Origin: Micractinium sp. NFX-FRZ | Lineage: Eukaryota; Chlorophyta; Trebouxiophyceae; Chlorellales; Chlorellaceae | Length of the DNA: 64,000 nt | Direction: 5' to 3' | NCBI GenBank assembly: GCA_029339195.1 | Contig: JAPTJF010000288.1 | Location: 1 to 64,000, forward strand | Shown here: positions 33,201 to 43,829 of the stretch, in pieces | Position numbering within the stretch: position 1 is the stretch's first letter | Layout of the letters: each line of letters begins with the position of its first letter | Translations under genes and position numbers: made by a program | The notes under the pieces: model-generated | What the model saw: the letters and a program-made list of their open reading frames with translations, nothing else | What the model was told of the DNA's origin: nothing | Database searches by the model: none

Positions 33201-36200
33201 CGCCATCCGTGTGCTGCACACTGCCCCCGGCGACTCCGGCCTGCCTGCCTGCTCAACCATCGCCATGTCACGCTCCGGCCTCCCACAGGCTACCCCCTGC
33301 GCCCCGAGCTGATGGAGTCGACCTTCCTGCTGCATGCCGCCACCAGCGACGCCCGCCTGCTGGGCGTGGGGGCGGCGCTGCACAAGCGGCTGCGGGAGAA
33401 GAACCGGGTGGCGTGCGGCTACGCCAGCGTGGGGGACGTGTCCACAGGGAGGCTGGAGGTGAGAGTTGGAGGCAGTACAGGTGTGGGGGCAGGCAGTACG
33501 GGTGGTCGGTGGGGGCAGGCGGTACGGGTCCCCACGGGAGGCTGAAGGTGAGGGTGGTGGGCAGTACAGGTGTGGGGGCTGGCAGTGCGGGTGGCGGTGC
33601 GGGTGGCAGGGCAGAGCTGCACAAGCGTTTGCTGGACAAGAGCTAGCGTTGGGGAATGTCAGCATTCCCTCCGGCCGCCTCATGTCACTGGTATGCTGCT
33701 ACCGATCTGCCTGCAGGACACGATGGAGAGCTTCTTTCTGAGTGAGACGGTCAAGTACCTGTACCTCCTCTTCTCCAATGCCTCCTCCGTGGTGGACCAC
33801 TTTGTGCTGTCCACAGAGGTGGGCTGGCGCCGCCGGGTGGCACTGGGTGGGAGGGCCGGTAGGCAGTGCAGCGGGATAGCGTCGAGTGGCTCTTTGCTGT
33901 CCACGGAGGCGGGGCGCATTTCAAACTCTGCTATTTTTGGACAGCAATCATTGTGGTGGGGAGGTCAAGCTGCTGTGTCGCCCCACGGCGCCAGGCCTGC
34001 TCACTGCGCTGCCCACTCTCCTCCGGGTTCTGTTTGCTGCCCCCCCTTTTGCAGGGCCACTTCCTGCCCCCCTTCCCAGATGCATTGGAGGAAGGCAGCA
34101 CCAAGCCTCAGCCGGGGCAGCAGCAGGAGCAAGAACAGCAGCAGCCGCAGCATGAGGAGCAGCAGCAGCAGGAGCAGCAGCAGCAGGAGCAGCAGCCCTC
34201 TCACCGCGAAGGCAGCACCCCCGCCAGCCCAGAGGGCACAGAAGGCTGCAGCTCTAGCGACGCCGAGGCACCCCAGGGGCAGGGACAGGCCGAGGGGGCC
34301 CAAGGCGGAGGCTCCTGCAAGTGGGGAGAATCCCCAGAAGCGCAGGCGCGCCGGGAGAAGCAGGCGCAGGCGGCGGCGGCGGCAACACCCAGCAGCCGGT
34401 TCAGTGTCACGGCAGAGTGGGATGAGCACTGGCAGCAGCGGCTGAAGGCTGAGGTGGCCCGGAAGTGCAGCCCGCTGTGCCGGCATGATGTGCAGCAGCA
34501 GGAGCATGTGGCGGAGGCGGCAGCGGTGCTGCGCGCCGCCATGCCGCTGCTGCCGCTGCAGCCGGGCGCACCGGCGCTGCTGCGCCAGCGCCGGTGCACC
34601 GCGTGCCAGGAGGTGACGCGCGCTGTGTGGCGGGCGGAGTGGAAGAAAGCGCAGGCAGCGTCCAGCCAGGCGCAGGCGCGGCTCAAGGAAGCTGAGGGGA
34701 AGGTGCTGCTCACCAGCCAGCCCGCCGTGGCTGCCAGCGGTGCGCCAGTCAACCGTCAGTTCCTCTGCGTCATCGAGGTGTGGCGGGTGGGGCAGATATG
34801 TGGAGCAAGGGGTGGGGCGTGTCTCATCTGGGGGCTGCAGCCTGTTTATCCGCTCGCTTCCGCCGTGCATGCCCGGCAGTGCTGCACGCCGTGCCCACCC
34901 GCGCGCCTCGCCTGCCCACGCTGCACGCCCTGCTGCGCCGAGCTGTGCTGCTGGAGACGCGCACGAGTCGTTCAAGAGCTGCCCGCTAAGCACACCTTCA
35001 ACGCTGTGCTCCTGCTGTGCCCGCTGCGCTGTGCCTGCTGTGCTGTGCAGGAGACGCGCAAGGGGTCCCTGGGCTGCGCCATCTTCAAAGAGCTGCCGGC
35101 CAAGCAGATATCCAAGCGGCGACTGGGCCTGCTGCCCCACAACTACATGCTGATCCAGCTGGCGGACCCACCACAGCAGGCGCAGCAGCAGCAGGCACAG
35201 CGGGCGCAGCAGCAGCAGCAGCAGCAGCAGGAGGGCTGCGCCGCAGGTGAGGCCTGCTGCTTTGGGGCGCAGGGGGCGCTTGCCTGCCTGGCGGATGGGT
35301 CGTGTGCGTTTGATGTGCTTGAGGCAAGGAAATCCACTGCTGCCTGGCGGGTGTGCACAGTAAGGTGCTGCCTGTGCCCATCACACAGAGCAACTGACCG
35401 CTGACCGCCCGCCCTTTGGCACCCTTTTGTGTCACCCTGGCTTGCAGCGGGCCCCCCAGCCGACATGGTGACCGTGGAGCTGGTGCACTTGAATGGCACC
35501 ACCACACAGCTGCAGTCCATGCTGGCAGACTTTGGGCCTCTATTTGAGCTGGGTTGCTGGGACAGCGTGGGTGCCAACAACAGCAGTGACGGCAGTGACG
35601 AGGCCAGCAGCAGCAGCAGCGGCAGCGACGGCGGCAGCAACAGGGGAGCAGCAGCAGCGGCAGGGGAGGCGGCGGAGGCGCCGCCGACGCCCGCGCACCC
35701 AGAGCGCTGGCTGGGGCGGCCGCTTCAGCTTGTGACGGGCGGCCCGCCGGGGCGGCAGTTCCGGGTGCTCAGTGTGCTGGACCCTGATGGAGATGAGGTG
35801 GAGGATGAGGATCCTTATGAAGACCCGGAGGAGGAGGAAGAGGAGGAGGCACTGGCGCCAGGTGGCGGCAGCAGCGGCGGCGGCGGCGGCAGCAGTGCCG
35901 GACAGAAGGAGGCGGAGGAGGATGATGACCCTTATGATGACGGGGAGGAGGAGGAGGCGACAAGTGGCAGTGCTAGCGGCGGCGAGCGCGGCAGCAGCAG
36001 CGGCGGCAAGAGCAGCGGTGGTGGAGGCCAGGGCGGCAGCGACTCTCCGCTGGCGCTGTGCTCTCTGGAGGCCCCTGCCGTGCTGGCAGAGCCCCAGGAG
36101 GCATGCTCAGCGCTGACCAATGCTGAGGCTCTGAACGGCAGCATCGCACTTGTGCGGCGGGGCAGGTGCGGCAATGATGGGGGCTGTCTGCGCATGGGTT

Positions 36201-37153
36201 GTGCCCGCTGCCGGACAGTGCGCTGTGCTTTGCCAGCTGGCTGGCTGGGGCTGGGGCAGCTGCAACAGACTGCACTGGAGCGGCTTTTTGCCGAAGCCAC
36301 CCACCCTACCGAGGCACCCCAAGTTGCCCGTGCTTCCCGTCTCCCTCCCTGCCCTGGCTCGCTCTGCCCCCGCCCCGCCCCGCCCGTGTCCCTGCTCTCC
36401 CCTTCCACCTTGCCTGCAGCTGCATGTTCATCATCAATAAGGGGCTCAACACTCACCCTCTTGCCCCCCCCCCCCCAACTCCCCTCCCATCGCTCCCCGT
36501 GCCTCCCCACTTGCAGCTGCATGTTCATTGAAAAGGTGCTGGCCGCTCAGGAGGCGGGTGCCGTGGGCGTGGTCGTCGTCAACACGCAGCGGCGGGACTT
36601 GATGGCCATGGGGACCGACCCAGGGGGCACCCAGAGCCACATCCCGGCAGTGATAGTTTCTGGGGACACGGGGGACACGATCCTGACGGCGCTGCACGCG
36701 GCCGCCGGGCAGTGCAGCAGCAGCGACGGCAGCAGCAGCCAAGGGGGCAGTGGCAGTGGCGAGGGCGCAGCCGGCGCAGCCAGCGGCAGCAGCAGCAGCA
36801 GCGGTGACAGTGCCAGCGGCGGCAGCGGCAGCGTGCGCTTGCGCCTGTTTGCGCCGGCGCAGCAGCCCGCCGGCGCCGGCGCCTCTGCCGGCGCTGGGGC
36901 GAGCCAGTGCAGCTCGGCGGCTGGCGTGGCTCCTGGCCTCGCAGCCCCCCGACCGGGGCAGGGTGGCGGCTCACGCAAGCCGCCTGGAGTGCAGCAAATG
37001 GTGGAGCTCCTGCTGAGCCCGGGTGCTCAGATGTGGCTGTTCAACAAGGTGTCTGGCACCGCCGGCGGGGACACCAACGCCGCCTTTGCGCGCATACTGC
37101 AGCAGCTGCAGCAGCACTTTACGGAGAACCCGCCGCCGGATGCGCAGCCGTGA
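29524..37153 (+). CDS. EDEM3: EDEM3-like ER alpha-mannosidase (GH47) with PA domain
   Basis: Sixteen exons sum to 3714 nt (1237 residues) in phase: 29524-29559, 29696-29829, 30053-30203, 30502-30648, 30793-30918, 31341-31428, 31628-31797, 32338-32444, 32671-32717, 32885-33046, 33289-33458, 33717-33818, 34055-34777, 35051-35246, 35448-36165, 36517-37153. A signal peptide ([10 protein letters not shown]) precedes the GH47 barrel: [59 protein letters not shown]. Next come a Gln-rich insert, a Cys-rich stretch, and a protease-associated domain ([22 protein letters not shown]). EDEM enzymes trim mannose from misfolded glycoproteins for ER-associated degradation. Exon 7 uses a GC donor. No KDEL-type tail. 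The first 12 codons are the least sure. Confidence 0.9.
30241..30266. repeat. CA dinucleotide run, 13 units
   Basis: Uninterrupted CA repeat in the third intron of the EDEM gene. Confidence 0.95.
33023..33308 (+). repeat. Duplicated exon end, intron and next exon start in EDEM intron 10
   Basis: The exon 10 end and donor (33023-33070) recur at 33118-33170. The exon 11 start and acceptor (33285-33308) have a twin at 33174-33199. So the intron holds a second, internal version of the whole junction pair. Confidence 0.88.
33371..33685 (+). repeat. Exon 11 end copied twice in EDEM intron 11
   Basis: The block 33441-33502 (exon 11 end, donor, intron start) recurs at 33529-33594. A third, more decayed copy at 33611-33685 resembles the exon interior 33371-33458 (GAGCTGCACAAGCG). 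Confidence 0.82.
33799..33916 (+). repeat. Exon 12 end copied in EDEM intron 12
   Basis: The exon 12 end at 33799-33830 (GCTGTCCACAGAGGTGGG) is echoed at 33891-33916 (GCTGTCCACGGAGGCGGG). Confidence 0.7.
34949..35112 (+). repeat. Exon 14 start copied in EDEM intron 13
   Basis: The exon 14 start at 35047-35112 has a shortened copy at 34951-35000: GGAGACGCGCA and AAGAGCTGCC are shared, with an internal deletion in the copy. Confidence 0.72.
36415..36540 (+). repeat. Exon 16 start copied in EDEM intron 15
   Basis: TGCAGCTGCATGTTCAT appears at the real acceptor (36512) and about 96 bp earlier at 36416, so a second, decoy acceptor is present. Confidence 0.8.
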
Positions 37154-37298
37154 CGCCCTTGCAGCAAGTTCGCGTGCCCCGTCTGGTGTTATACCTGCCC
37201 CTTGCTCGCCTCCTTCACTTGTCCACCCACCTTTCATGCGGCCTCACCCACCTTTCATGCTGTCCCACCTTCCCTGCTTCAAGACCATCTTCTTATGC

Positions 37299-37303
37299 TG
37301 TAA
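37299..37303 (+). terminator. TGTAA signal of the EDEM gene
   Basis: TGTAA about 146 bp after the stop codon. Confidence 0.65.
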
Positions 37304-37582
37304 ACCTGAACCCGTGAACACCTGGATACCTGCATCTGAGCAGTGCCATGTGGCGACTGCAGTGCAGCTGCCGACATGTGCGGCTGTGCAGCTGAGCATC
37401 TTGTGAGCATGTGGTGAGCTTACAGGGGAGGAGGATTTGAGCAGGGAAGAAAGGACAAGGGGGGAAGGGGCTCTGAGGCAATGTTGAGGATACCGTGCAA
37501 GCATGTATGTGTTGGTTGGTTGGGTGGGGGAGGGGGTTCACATGAAATCAAAATCAAGCACTGCCACGCTAGCTGCCGCAAG

Positions 37583-37587
37583 TTACA
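37583..37587 (-). terminator. TGTAA signal of the PP2C gene
   Basis: TTACA on the plus strand about 410 bp beyond the PP2C stop; a second TTACA lies near 37418. The EDEM and PP2C genes converge here. Confidence 0.45.
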
Positions 37588-37996
37588 GAATGGGCGATTC
37601 AGCGGGGGCGAGAGGGGGGCCTCGTGCGTTCAGTGTCTGCATCCCAACGGCGGGCACCGTTTGCAGGAAGGCTGGCCACCCGAAAGAATGGACGAAATGG
37701 CGGCCTCAGCTGGCGAGCCTGAGAGGGCTGTAGCTGGGGCTGGGGCTGGGCTGATCTGGCGGCAGTTGGTGCCTTGGCTGAGCCTCGCTGCTCCACCAGC
37801 TGGCCGCTCTCAGCCAGCGGCACCCGGCTAGCGAGTTTTTGGGAGCATCACTCCACAGCAGGCTGCGCCTCAATTGAGTTCCCGCACCAGCTGCAGCCGC
37901 AGCCCATTTGGCAGCGGCTAGCTTGCCCACGTGCCCAATTGCCAGCCCGCCCAACAGAGGTAGCGGCCTCACTCAATCGAAGGGCTGGCAAGCTGC

Positions 37997-40900
37997 TCAG
38001 TTGAGCTTGAGCACAAGGGTGGTGACGTCGTCTGTGCTGCCCGACTCCACCGCCGCCTTGCCCAGAGCGGCGGCGATGGCCTTGCACGGCTGGGAGGCCA
38101 TGCGGGCGCAGGTGGCCGCAATCTCGTCGTTGCTGCAGGGTTTGAGGGTGTACAGAGGAGGGTGGGATGCACAGTGGTGGTCTAACCGAGGCAGGGCGCA
38201 ACCGGGTACAGCCGCGTCCCACCCTCCTGCAACTGTACCACCAGCTCCGCAACTGCTTCCCTTTGCTCGCGGCCAGCCCTATAGGCCATCGATGCCGGCA
38301 GCACGTACCGCGCAGGCCGCCAGTGGCACACTGGACCTTCACCCCTACAGCCACGCACCCGAGGCCGCCGCCGCCGCCGCGCTCCTCGTTTGCCAGCAGG
38401 CCGTCGGAGCAGACAATGAGGAAGGAGTCCTCGGCGGTGAGGTCAGTCATGGAGGTGTGGGGCTCGGCAATCACGCCTGGAAACGAGGGGGGGCAGGCAG
38501 GGCGCAGTAGCGTCGGGCGCTGTGCCGGGCATCGGCAGCGGTGAGGCCTGTCTGGGTGCGTAGCGTAGGTGTCTGGAGGCAAGAGGGCTGCACCCCAGCA
38601 GAACCACTCATTTCGAGAGCGCGGATGCACAGCTTCACCGCATCGCACACCGCCCCACCAGTGCCAGCAAAGGATGCGTGGGGGTGTTGAATCGCAAACG
38701 GGACGGGCAACACAGGGCTCCTAACCAGGATGCACATTCATGTGTGGCGTTGCAGCAGTGAACTGCTGCTGCAGCGGTGACTCACCGAAGCCGGAGGCGT
38801 AGCTGTCAGAGGCGTAGAATGACACGCCCTCAAACTGGTCGCTGCCCTGCGGCCGGGGGAAAGGGGGGGAGCCGGGGAGGCAGGCGACGAGGCAGGCAGG
38901 CGCAGGTCGAGGCAGCGCTGCACTAACCCTGCACTAATAATCCATTCATCAAACGAAGAACAAACCACCGACAGGGCCAGCACGCCGCCCCATCTCTGCC
39001 CTTGCTCCCCTTTGCTCCAACACATTGCCACCCCCCACCCCCCACCCCCACCCCCTTCCTTCCACCCACCCACCCACCTTCATGTAGGCGTCGCCAAATG
39101 CGCGGGAGAGGGCCAGCAGGCCGCCCACGCGCCAGGTGCCGCCGACGTAGCGCACCAGCGGCAGGCGGGGGTTGGGGTTGAAGTTCTCGATTCGCTTCCG
39201 CTCCGCCTCGTTGTCTGCGGGGGGGAGCAGCGAGCGGCACAAAGTCTTCGCACAGCACCACCGGCTTGCCTTCCCGTGCCAGCATGGTGCACAGCCCCTA
39301 ACAGCAACAGCTTCCTAGTAAAAGTACGTCACCATGCGCTGCCCACTCTCCCTTACCCGGCACGTGGTCCTCAGACAGCACAACCGGCTTGCCGCCCCGG
39401 ATCATCATGATGCGCGCATCGCCCGAGTTGGCCGTCAGCAGCTTGCTCTTGCCCTGCGGAAGGAGCACGGCGTGTGGGGGAGCGTGCGCTTGAGCGCGAT
39501 GCTGCCAGGCATGTGCCCAGGTTGCAGGCGGCATTGGGGTGCTGTTTGGACCGCTGGTGCCCAGGACTGCAGCGCCCACGGGGCTGAGGGACAAGACAAA
39601 AGCTCTGCTGCCGTCTGCTGTCCGGCGTGCACAGAAAGGACTAGGACATAACGCACGCCAACCTGCACCAGTCGAGCGCACACGTCCCAACAGACATGCA
39701 CACGAAAGCACGTCCGCACCCCACCCACCCACCCGTCTGGCTCCCGACGGGCCCCCGCTCACCTCCCCCTTCAAGCCAAAGCTTCCCCCAAACCAGCACA
39801 ACCCAAATGAAACCAAACAGAACACAGCAGCAGCCCCACCTTGCTCTTGAAGATGATGGCGACAGCGGCGGTGCTGCCGCACTTGCTGCCGCCGATGCCG
39901 CGCTCGCCCACCATCCCCATGAAGCCTCCCTTGGGAGCCAGGATCCTCTGCAGGCCAGGTGGGTGAGGGCCAGGGGGTGAGGTAGGAGAGAAGCAGAAGG
40001 CTGCGGGAATGAGCACCTGAGAGGCTGCAGGGGAGCGTTCCCATACCCCCCCCCCCCCCACCACCACCACCCACCACCCACCACCCACCTCGTTTGCCCT
40101 GCATGAAGGCGCCGGGGTCACTGCCGACGTGCTCCCGGGCAGGCATCCCCGGTGCCGGCCGTGTCAACCCCTCCCTAACGCCCCTCTCATCATTCCAACC
40201 TTCTCCCGCCGCTGCAGGAGCGCCTCGCTGGCGGCAGCCACTTGCCAGCCACTTCCCTGCCCGCCGTTACCACCCCTGGCTACCCCTCCTCCACTCCCCC
40301 CTACCTTGTCCGCCTGCAGGAAGGCCTCGCTGATGGTGCGCTCTCGGGCGGCTGCCCGACAGACCACACAACCCAGACACTCAAAACCCCGCAACCTTGC
40401 AATTTTTTCCATGCACACACACCTTGTCCGCCTGCAGGAATGCCTCGCTGATGGCGCGCTCCGGTGCGCCGTCCTCCCAGAACTTCTCCACATAGTTGAG
40501 CAGGTTGGTGGACAGCCACTCGGCGGTGGCGTTGCCGCCGTGCCCGTCAAACACGGCGGCGTAGATCTCGGGGATTCCCTCCGCCACAGCGCTCTCCGCA
40601 ACCTCCAGCTGGAACCGGTCCTCGTTCTGCTTCCTGTGGGGCAGGAGCGCGAGGGCAACAACGTACACGTGAAGTCCTGGTACTGTAGGGGGGTGGGGAG
40701 GAAGGCATGCCATCGCGCTCTCCGCGCTCTCCAGCTGGAACCGGTCCTCGTTCTGCTTCCTGCACAGGCATGTCGACAGTTTCAAGGTGGCGCGGTATGG
40801 GATAAGGGGCTTACTGCCTCATGCGCTTGGCACCTCCAGCTGGAACAGGTCCTCGTTCTGCTTCCTGTGGGGCAAACAATTAGGGAAGTGAAGGGCAATT

Positions 40901-41464
40901 CAAGGTGGGAAACGCTCTCTGCCGCCACCTCATGTGGCAGTGGCAGCCCTCATTCAGCTCCCCTGCAGGGGCGGCGTGGGTGTCGTGCGTTTGCCGACTG
41001 TGTAGGAGGGAGGGAGGCACGCTGGGTTGTGGGGCATGGTGGGCCGTGTTGCCGTGCCCTGGGAGGTTCTGTGCCCACACACACTGCCACTGAGCAGCAT
41101 GCAAGGCTGTGCAGCCCTCTGATGCGGACAACGGGCTAGCTGCCATCAGTTGTCAGCCCGTGCTCAGAGCACCGGCGAGAGTGGCGGCACCACCGGCGGT
41201 GCAGCTGGCACACTGGCTACAGGAGGCGCTTGCAGGGCACAATTCTGCTTTACGTGAGTCTTGCCACGCCCCAGAATGCGGCAGCTGCAATGTAGCTTGC
41301 CTGGCAGTGCCCTGACGGGTGTTGGAGCCTGCGCCCTTCAGCTTGATCGCGACGGGTGCAGGGGCGGCCTGTGCGTCGGCGGCCTTGACAACGACAGCCC
41401 GCCGCGCCGCACGCTGGCTGCACGGCCGAGCCGTGAAGGCCCGCAAACAAGTAGCGGTGGCCAT
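37997..41464 (-). CDS. PP2C-family Ser/Thr phosphatase, probably plastid-targeted
   Basis: Eight exons (41464-41301, 40633-40423, 39947-39840, 39453-39357, 39214-39078, 38846-38786, 38476-38359, 38132-37997) give 343 residues. The first 35 residues are Ala/Arg/Thr rich, a likely plastid transit peptide. PPM/PP2C motifs follow in order: KQNEDRFQLE, AAVFDGHGGN, TAAVAIIF, TANSGDARIMMIRGG, DHVPDNEAER, GGTWRVGGLLALSRAFGD, CSDGLLANEE, DDVTTLVLKL. Metal ligands are present, but the usual SDGLWD is SDGLLAN, with a Gly run after it, so one conserved Asp is shifted or lost. The first intron uses a GC donor (AG|GCAAGC). The substrate cannot be read from sequence; thylakoid phosphatases such as TAP38/PPH1 are possible analogues but not clear orthologues. 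Confidence 0.9.
40208..40465 (-). repeat. Exon 2 end copied twice in PP2C intron 2
   Basis: The exon 2 end at about 40415-40465 (CTTGTCCGCCTGCAGGAATG) recurs at 40300-40350 and, weaker, at 40208-40242. Confidence 0.82.
40580..40875 (-). repeat. Exon 2 start copied twice in PP2C intron 1
   Basis: The exon 2 start with acceptor (40580-40640) recurs at 40712-40765 and 40825-40875, all containing CCTCGTTCTGCTTCCTG. Each copy keeps an AG acceptor, giving three candidate 3' splice sites. Confidence 0.88.
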
Positions 41465-42135
41465 GGTGCGCTGTCAGACACTCCAACACGCTCGCTGCCG
41501 GCTCTAACAGGCTTGCGCAGGGGTGTAGTTAGCAAAGCTGCACACAGAGCGCGTGATCCGGCGGGTCCCGCTTCACCCCATCCTCCTCATCCCGCCCTGC
41601 TGGCAGCGGCGGCGGCAGCAGCAGCGGCAGCGGCAGCGGAAGCAGGCACTGGCAGGATTTGTGAAGCAGAGCGATGGACATGAGACAGCAGTGTTTCGTG
41701 GAGATTGCAAATGCTGACAAGCAGAATGCCTCGCACAAGAGGCTTGTAAACAGCAGCGAACGGGCGTCAGCAGCCGCCACGGCCCAGACCCCCCGCTTGC
41801 AGCCTTGGGGACAGAGCACGATATGAGAAGAGGAGTTTTACATACACGCCTGATAGCAGGCATCAACTCAGTGTCATATTCGTGGCATTGGGAGGGTTGT
41901 GCTCATCTGTTCCTTTCTCTCTCAGCTGACGGGTGAGCTGACGGGGGGGCTCCCAGCACCCGCTGAGCCAGCATTGCGGCACCATCCGCGCCAGTCCCAA
42001 CTCAAAAAACGGGATCCCAGTTTGGTGGCTGCGAGCAGCGCAGTCCTGCCACCAGCACCCCAGGTCCGCTCCGCTCGCCTGCCCAACCCACATGCCATGC
42101 GCACACATGCATGCCCAGATGAGAGGGGCCGCTCT
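41465..42135. other. Intergenic: PP2C promoter side and DUF3181 3' UTR
   Basis: No gene seen. TTACA at 41838-41842 is a minus-strand TGTAA, a possible polyadenylation signal for the DUF3181 gene about 300 bp after its stop. A GCAGCGGCAGCGGCGG-type run lies near 41601-41640. Confidence 0.5.
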
Positions 42136-43829
42136 CTACAGGTTGCATGCGTAGTCGTCGCACAGGCGCTCCAAGTCACGGCTGCAGGCGGCGGGCAGCA
42201 GATCCGACAGTGGCAGCGTCACCTTGCCGCCTCCCAGCTTCATGGGCACCTGCCAGGAGGGGGGCGGGCGGGCGGGCGAGATGAGATGAGGGATGAGGTG
42301 CGGGGGCAAGCCCAGTGAGCCGTGCCTGTGCCCAGCCTCAAAGGCACTGCTGGGCGGGGGAAATAACTCAGAGGAGAGAACAGGTGTGAGTCAAGGGCAG
42401 GACATTAAGAGCAAGAATGTGTGGGCGTGGACAGGTTACCTGTGAGGCCAGCCCAGGGGAGAGGGCAAGGGCAGGGGCTCAGCGCAGGCTCCTGGTTTCA
42501 GACATCTAGAAGCACATATTTGATGTCTGAAACAGAAACATGCAGCTGCAGGCTTACCCGCCCGCACCCTCCCCACCTTTTTGAGCAGCGCCTCGAGGTC
42601 GGCCCCGCTGAAGCGCCCGCCCTGCAGCTGCGGCCCGATCTGGGAGGCCAGCGCCTGCGCCAGGGACAGCCCCTGCCCCACCTTGACGTCCTTCAGGTAC
42701 CTGCACGGGGGGAGGCGTACCACGCAAGATGGGAGTTTTCAGGGGGGGGCGGCGGCAGGAAAGCACGATTGCTGGGCCTCCATCACAGGCCTGCATCGAG
42801 CGGCAGCAGCAGCAGGGACGTGACATGGGGACGAGGGGCGCTTGTGCACAGGATGGGGGGCTGGGCGGCCACCCTGACGTCTTCCAGGGTCCCCCTGCAC
42901 AGGAGGGGGGCGACGCCAGATGAGGGACGCCAGATGAGGGACGCCAGATGAGGGACGCCAGATGAGGGACGCCAGATGAGGGCACGGCTCCCAGGTGGGT
43001 GAGCTTCCTGGACCACCCCTGCAATGAGGCACCACAGGGCTGCACACCTGCAGGCGCCAGCTCAGCAGCCATGCGCACACCCAAGGTGCTAACACGAGAC
43101 AGGGGCACTCAAACCGGGTCCCATCATCGCCCTGCAAGGTGCACCCTGCCTGAGAGTGCGCGCTGTCCGCCCCACCACAGCCGCCAAACCTGCACCCCAA
43201 ATCACGTGCCAAGCCCTGAGGGCCGCAGCACTTGCAGCCGTGCCACCTCTCCCCTCCTCCGCTTGCCCAGATCCACCGCACAGACACAGACCGCACACAC
43301 GGGGCACTCACAGGTGCCAGCCCTGCAGGTCGCAATAGATGTCCCGCCCAATCTTGTCTGCCAGCTCATCGTAGGGCGTCCTACCCCCGCTGCTGCCTGC
43401 CGAAGACACCAGGGATGCCAGGTCCAGGAAGCCCTTCACCACGTCGTCCCCGGCGCCATGGGCAAGCGTCGACCGCCGGGTGGGCGGCGTGGCACGGGCC
43501 GCGGCGCGTTGCACGGGCGCTGCAGCGTGGGGCACGGGGGCCATGCTGTGGTCAGCAGTAATGCAGGAGGCTGCAAGTGTGGTTCTGAGCGCGAGTGTGC
43601 AAGAAGCTAGCCATGCGCTGCTGACGGTCCGCTCCGTCCCCAAGGCCAGAAACCACGGCACACGGCCCGGCAGGCACCGCCGCCGCCGCTGCCACCTCCC
43701 GATCCATACAAGCAACCCTTCGCGATACGTTCTCCCGCCCCCGCTTCATCTACCTGCTGCACCAAACGAGGGCTTCGACGGCCGCACTGAGGCGGCCAGG
43801 CCGCAAGGCGAGAGCACGGCGCTCAGCAT
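42136..43829 (-). CDS. DUF3181-family protein, probably plastid
   Basis: Four exons (43829-43754, 43570-43312, 42700-42577, 42249-42136) give 190 residues. About 70 residues of Ala/Pro/Arg/Ser-rich sequence form a plausible transit peptide. The remaining part matches the small cyanobacterial DUF3181 layout: DELADKIGRDIYCDLQGWHL, YLKDVKVGQGLSLAQALAS, LEALLKKVPMKLGGGKVTLP, LSDLLPAACSRDLERL. The family has no assigned function that I know of. A nuclear gene of cyanobacterial type with a leader suggests endosymbiotic transfer. The second intron carries a minisatellite and a decayed copy of the exon 3 boundary. Confidence 0.8.
42675..42912 (-). repeat. Exon 3 boundary of the DUF3181 gene copied in its intron
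   Basis: The acceptor and exon start at 42675-42716 (CACCTTGACGTCCTTCAGG) have a decayed twin at 42867-42912 (CACCCTGACGTCTTCCAGG). Confidence 0.75.
42912..42981. repeat. 14-bp minisatellite, five copies
   Basis: GACGCCAGATGAGG is repeated five times without a mismatch in intron 2 of the DUF3181 gene. Confidence 0.97.

Noticed and set aside
33866..35404. A 512-residue plus-strand open frame within EDEM as a gene of its own
   Set aside because: It contains real EDEM exons 13 and 14 but also intron sequence with the copied exon edge; the spliced model explains it better.
37997..41464. Naming the phosphatase TAP38/PPH1 or PBCP
   Set aside because: The motif spacing fits a general plant PP2C clade, and features specific to those thylakoid enzymes are not visible.
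42912..42981. Regular short repeats that could suggest a CRISPR array
   Set aside because: Units are contiguous with no unique spacers, they sit in a eukaryotic intron, and no cas-like gene is near.
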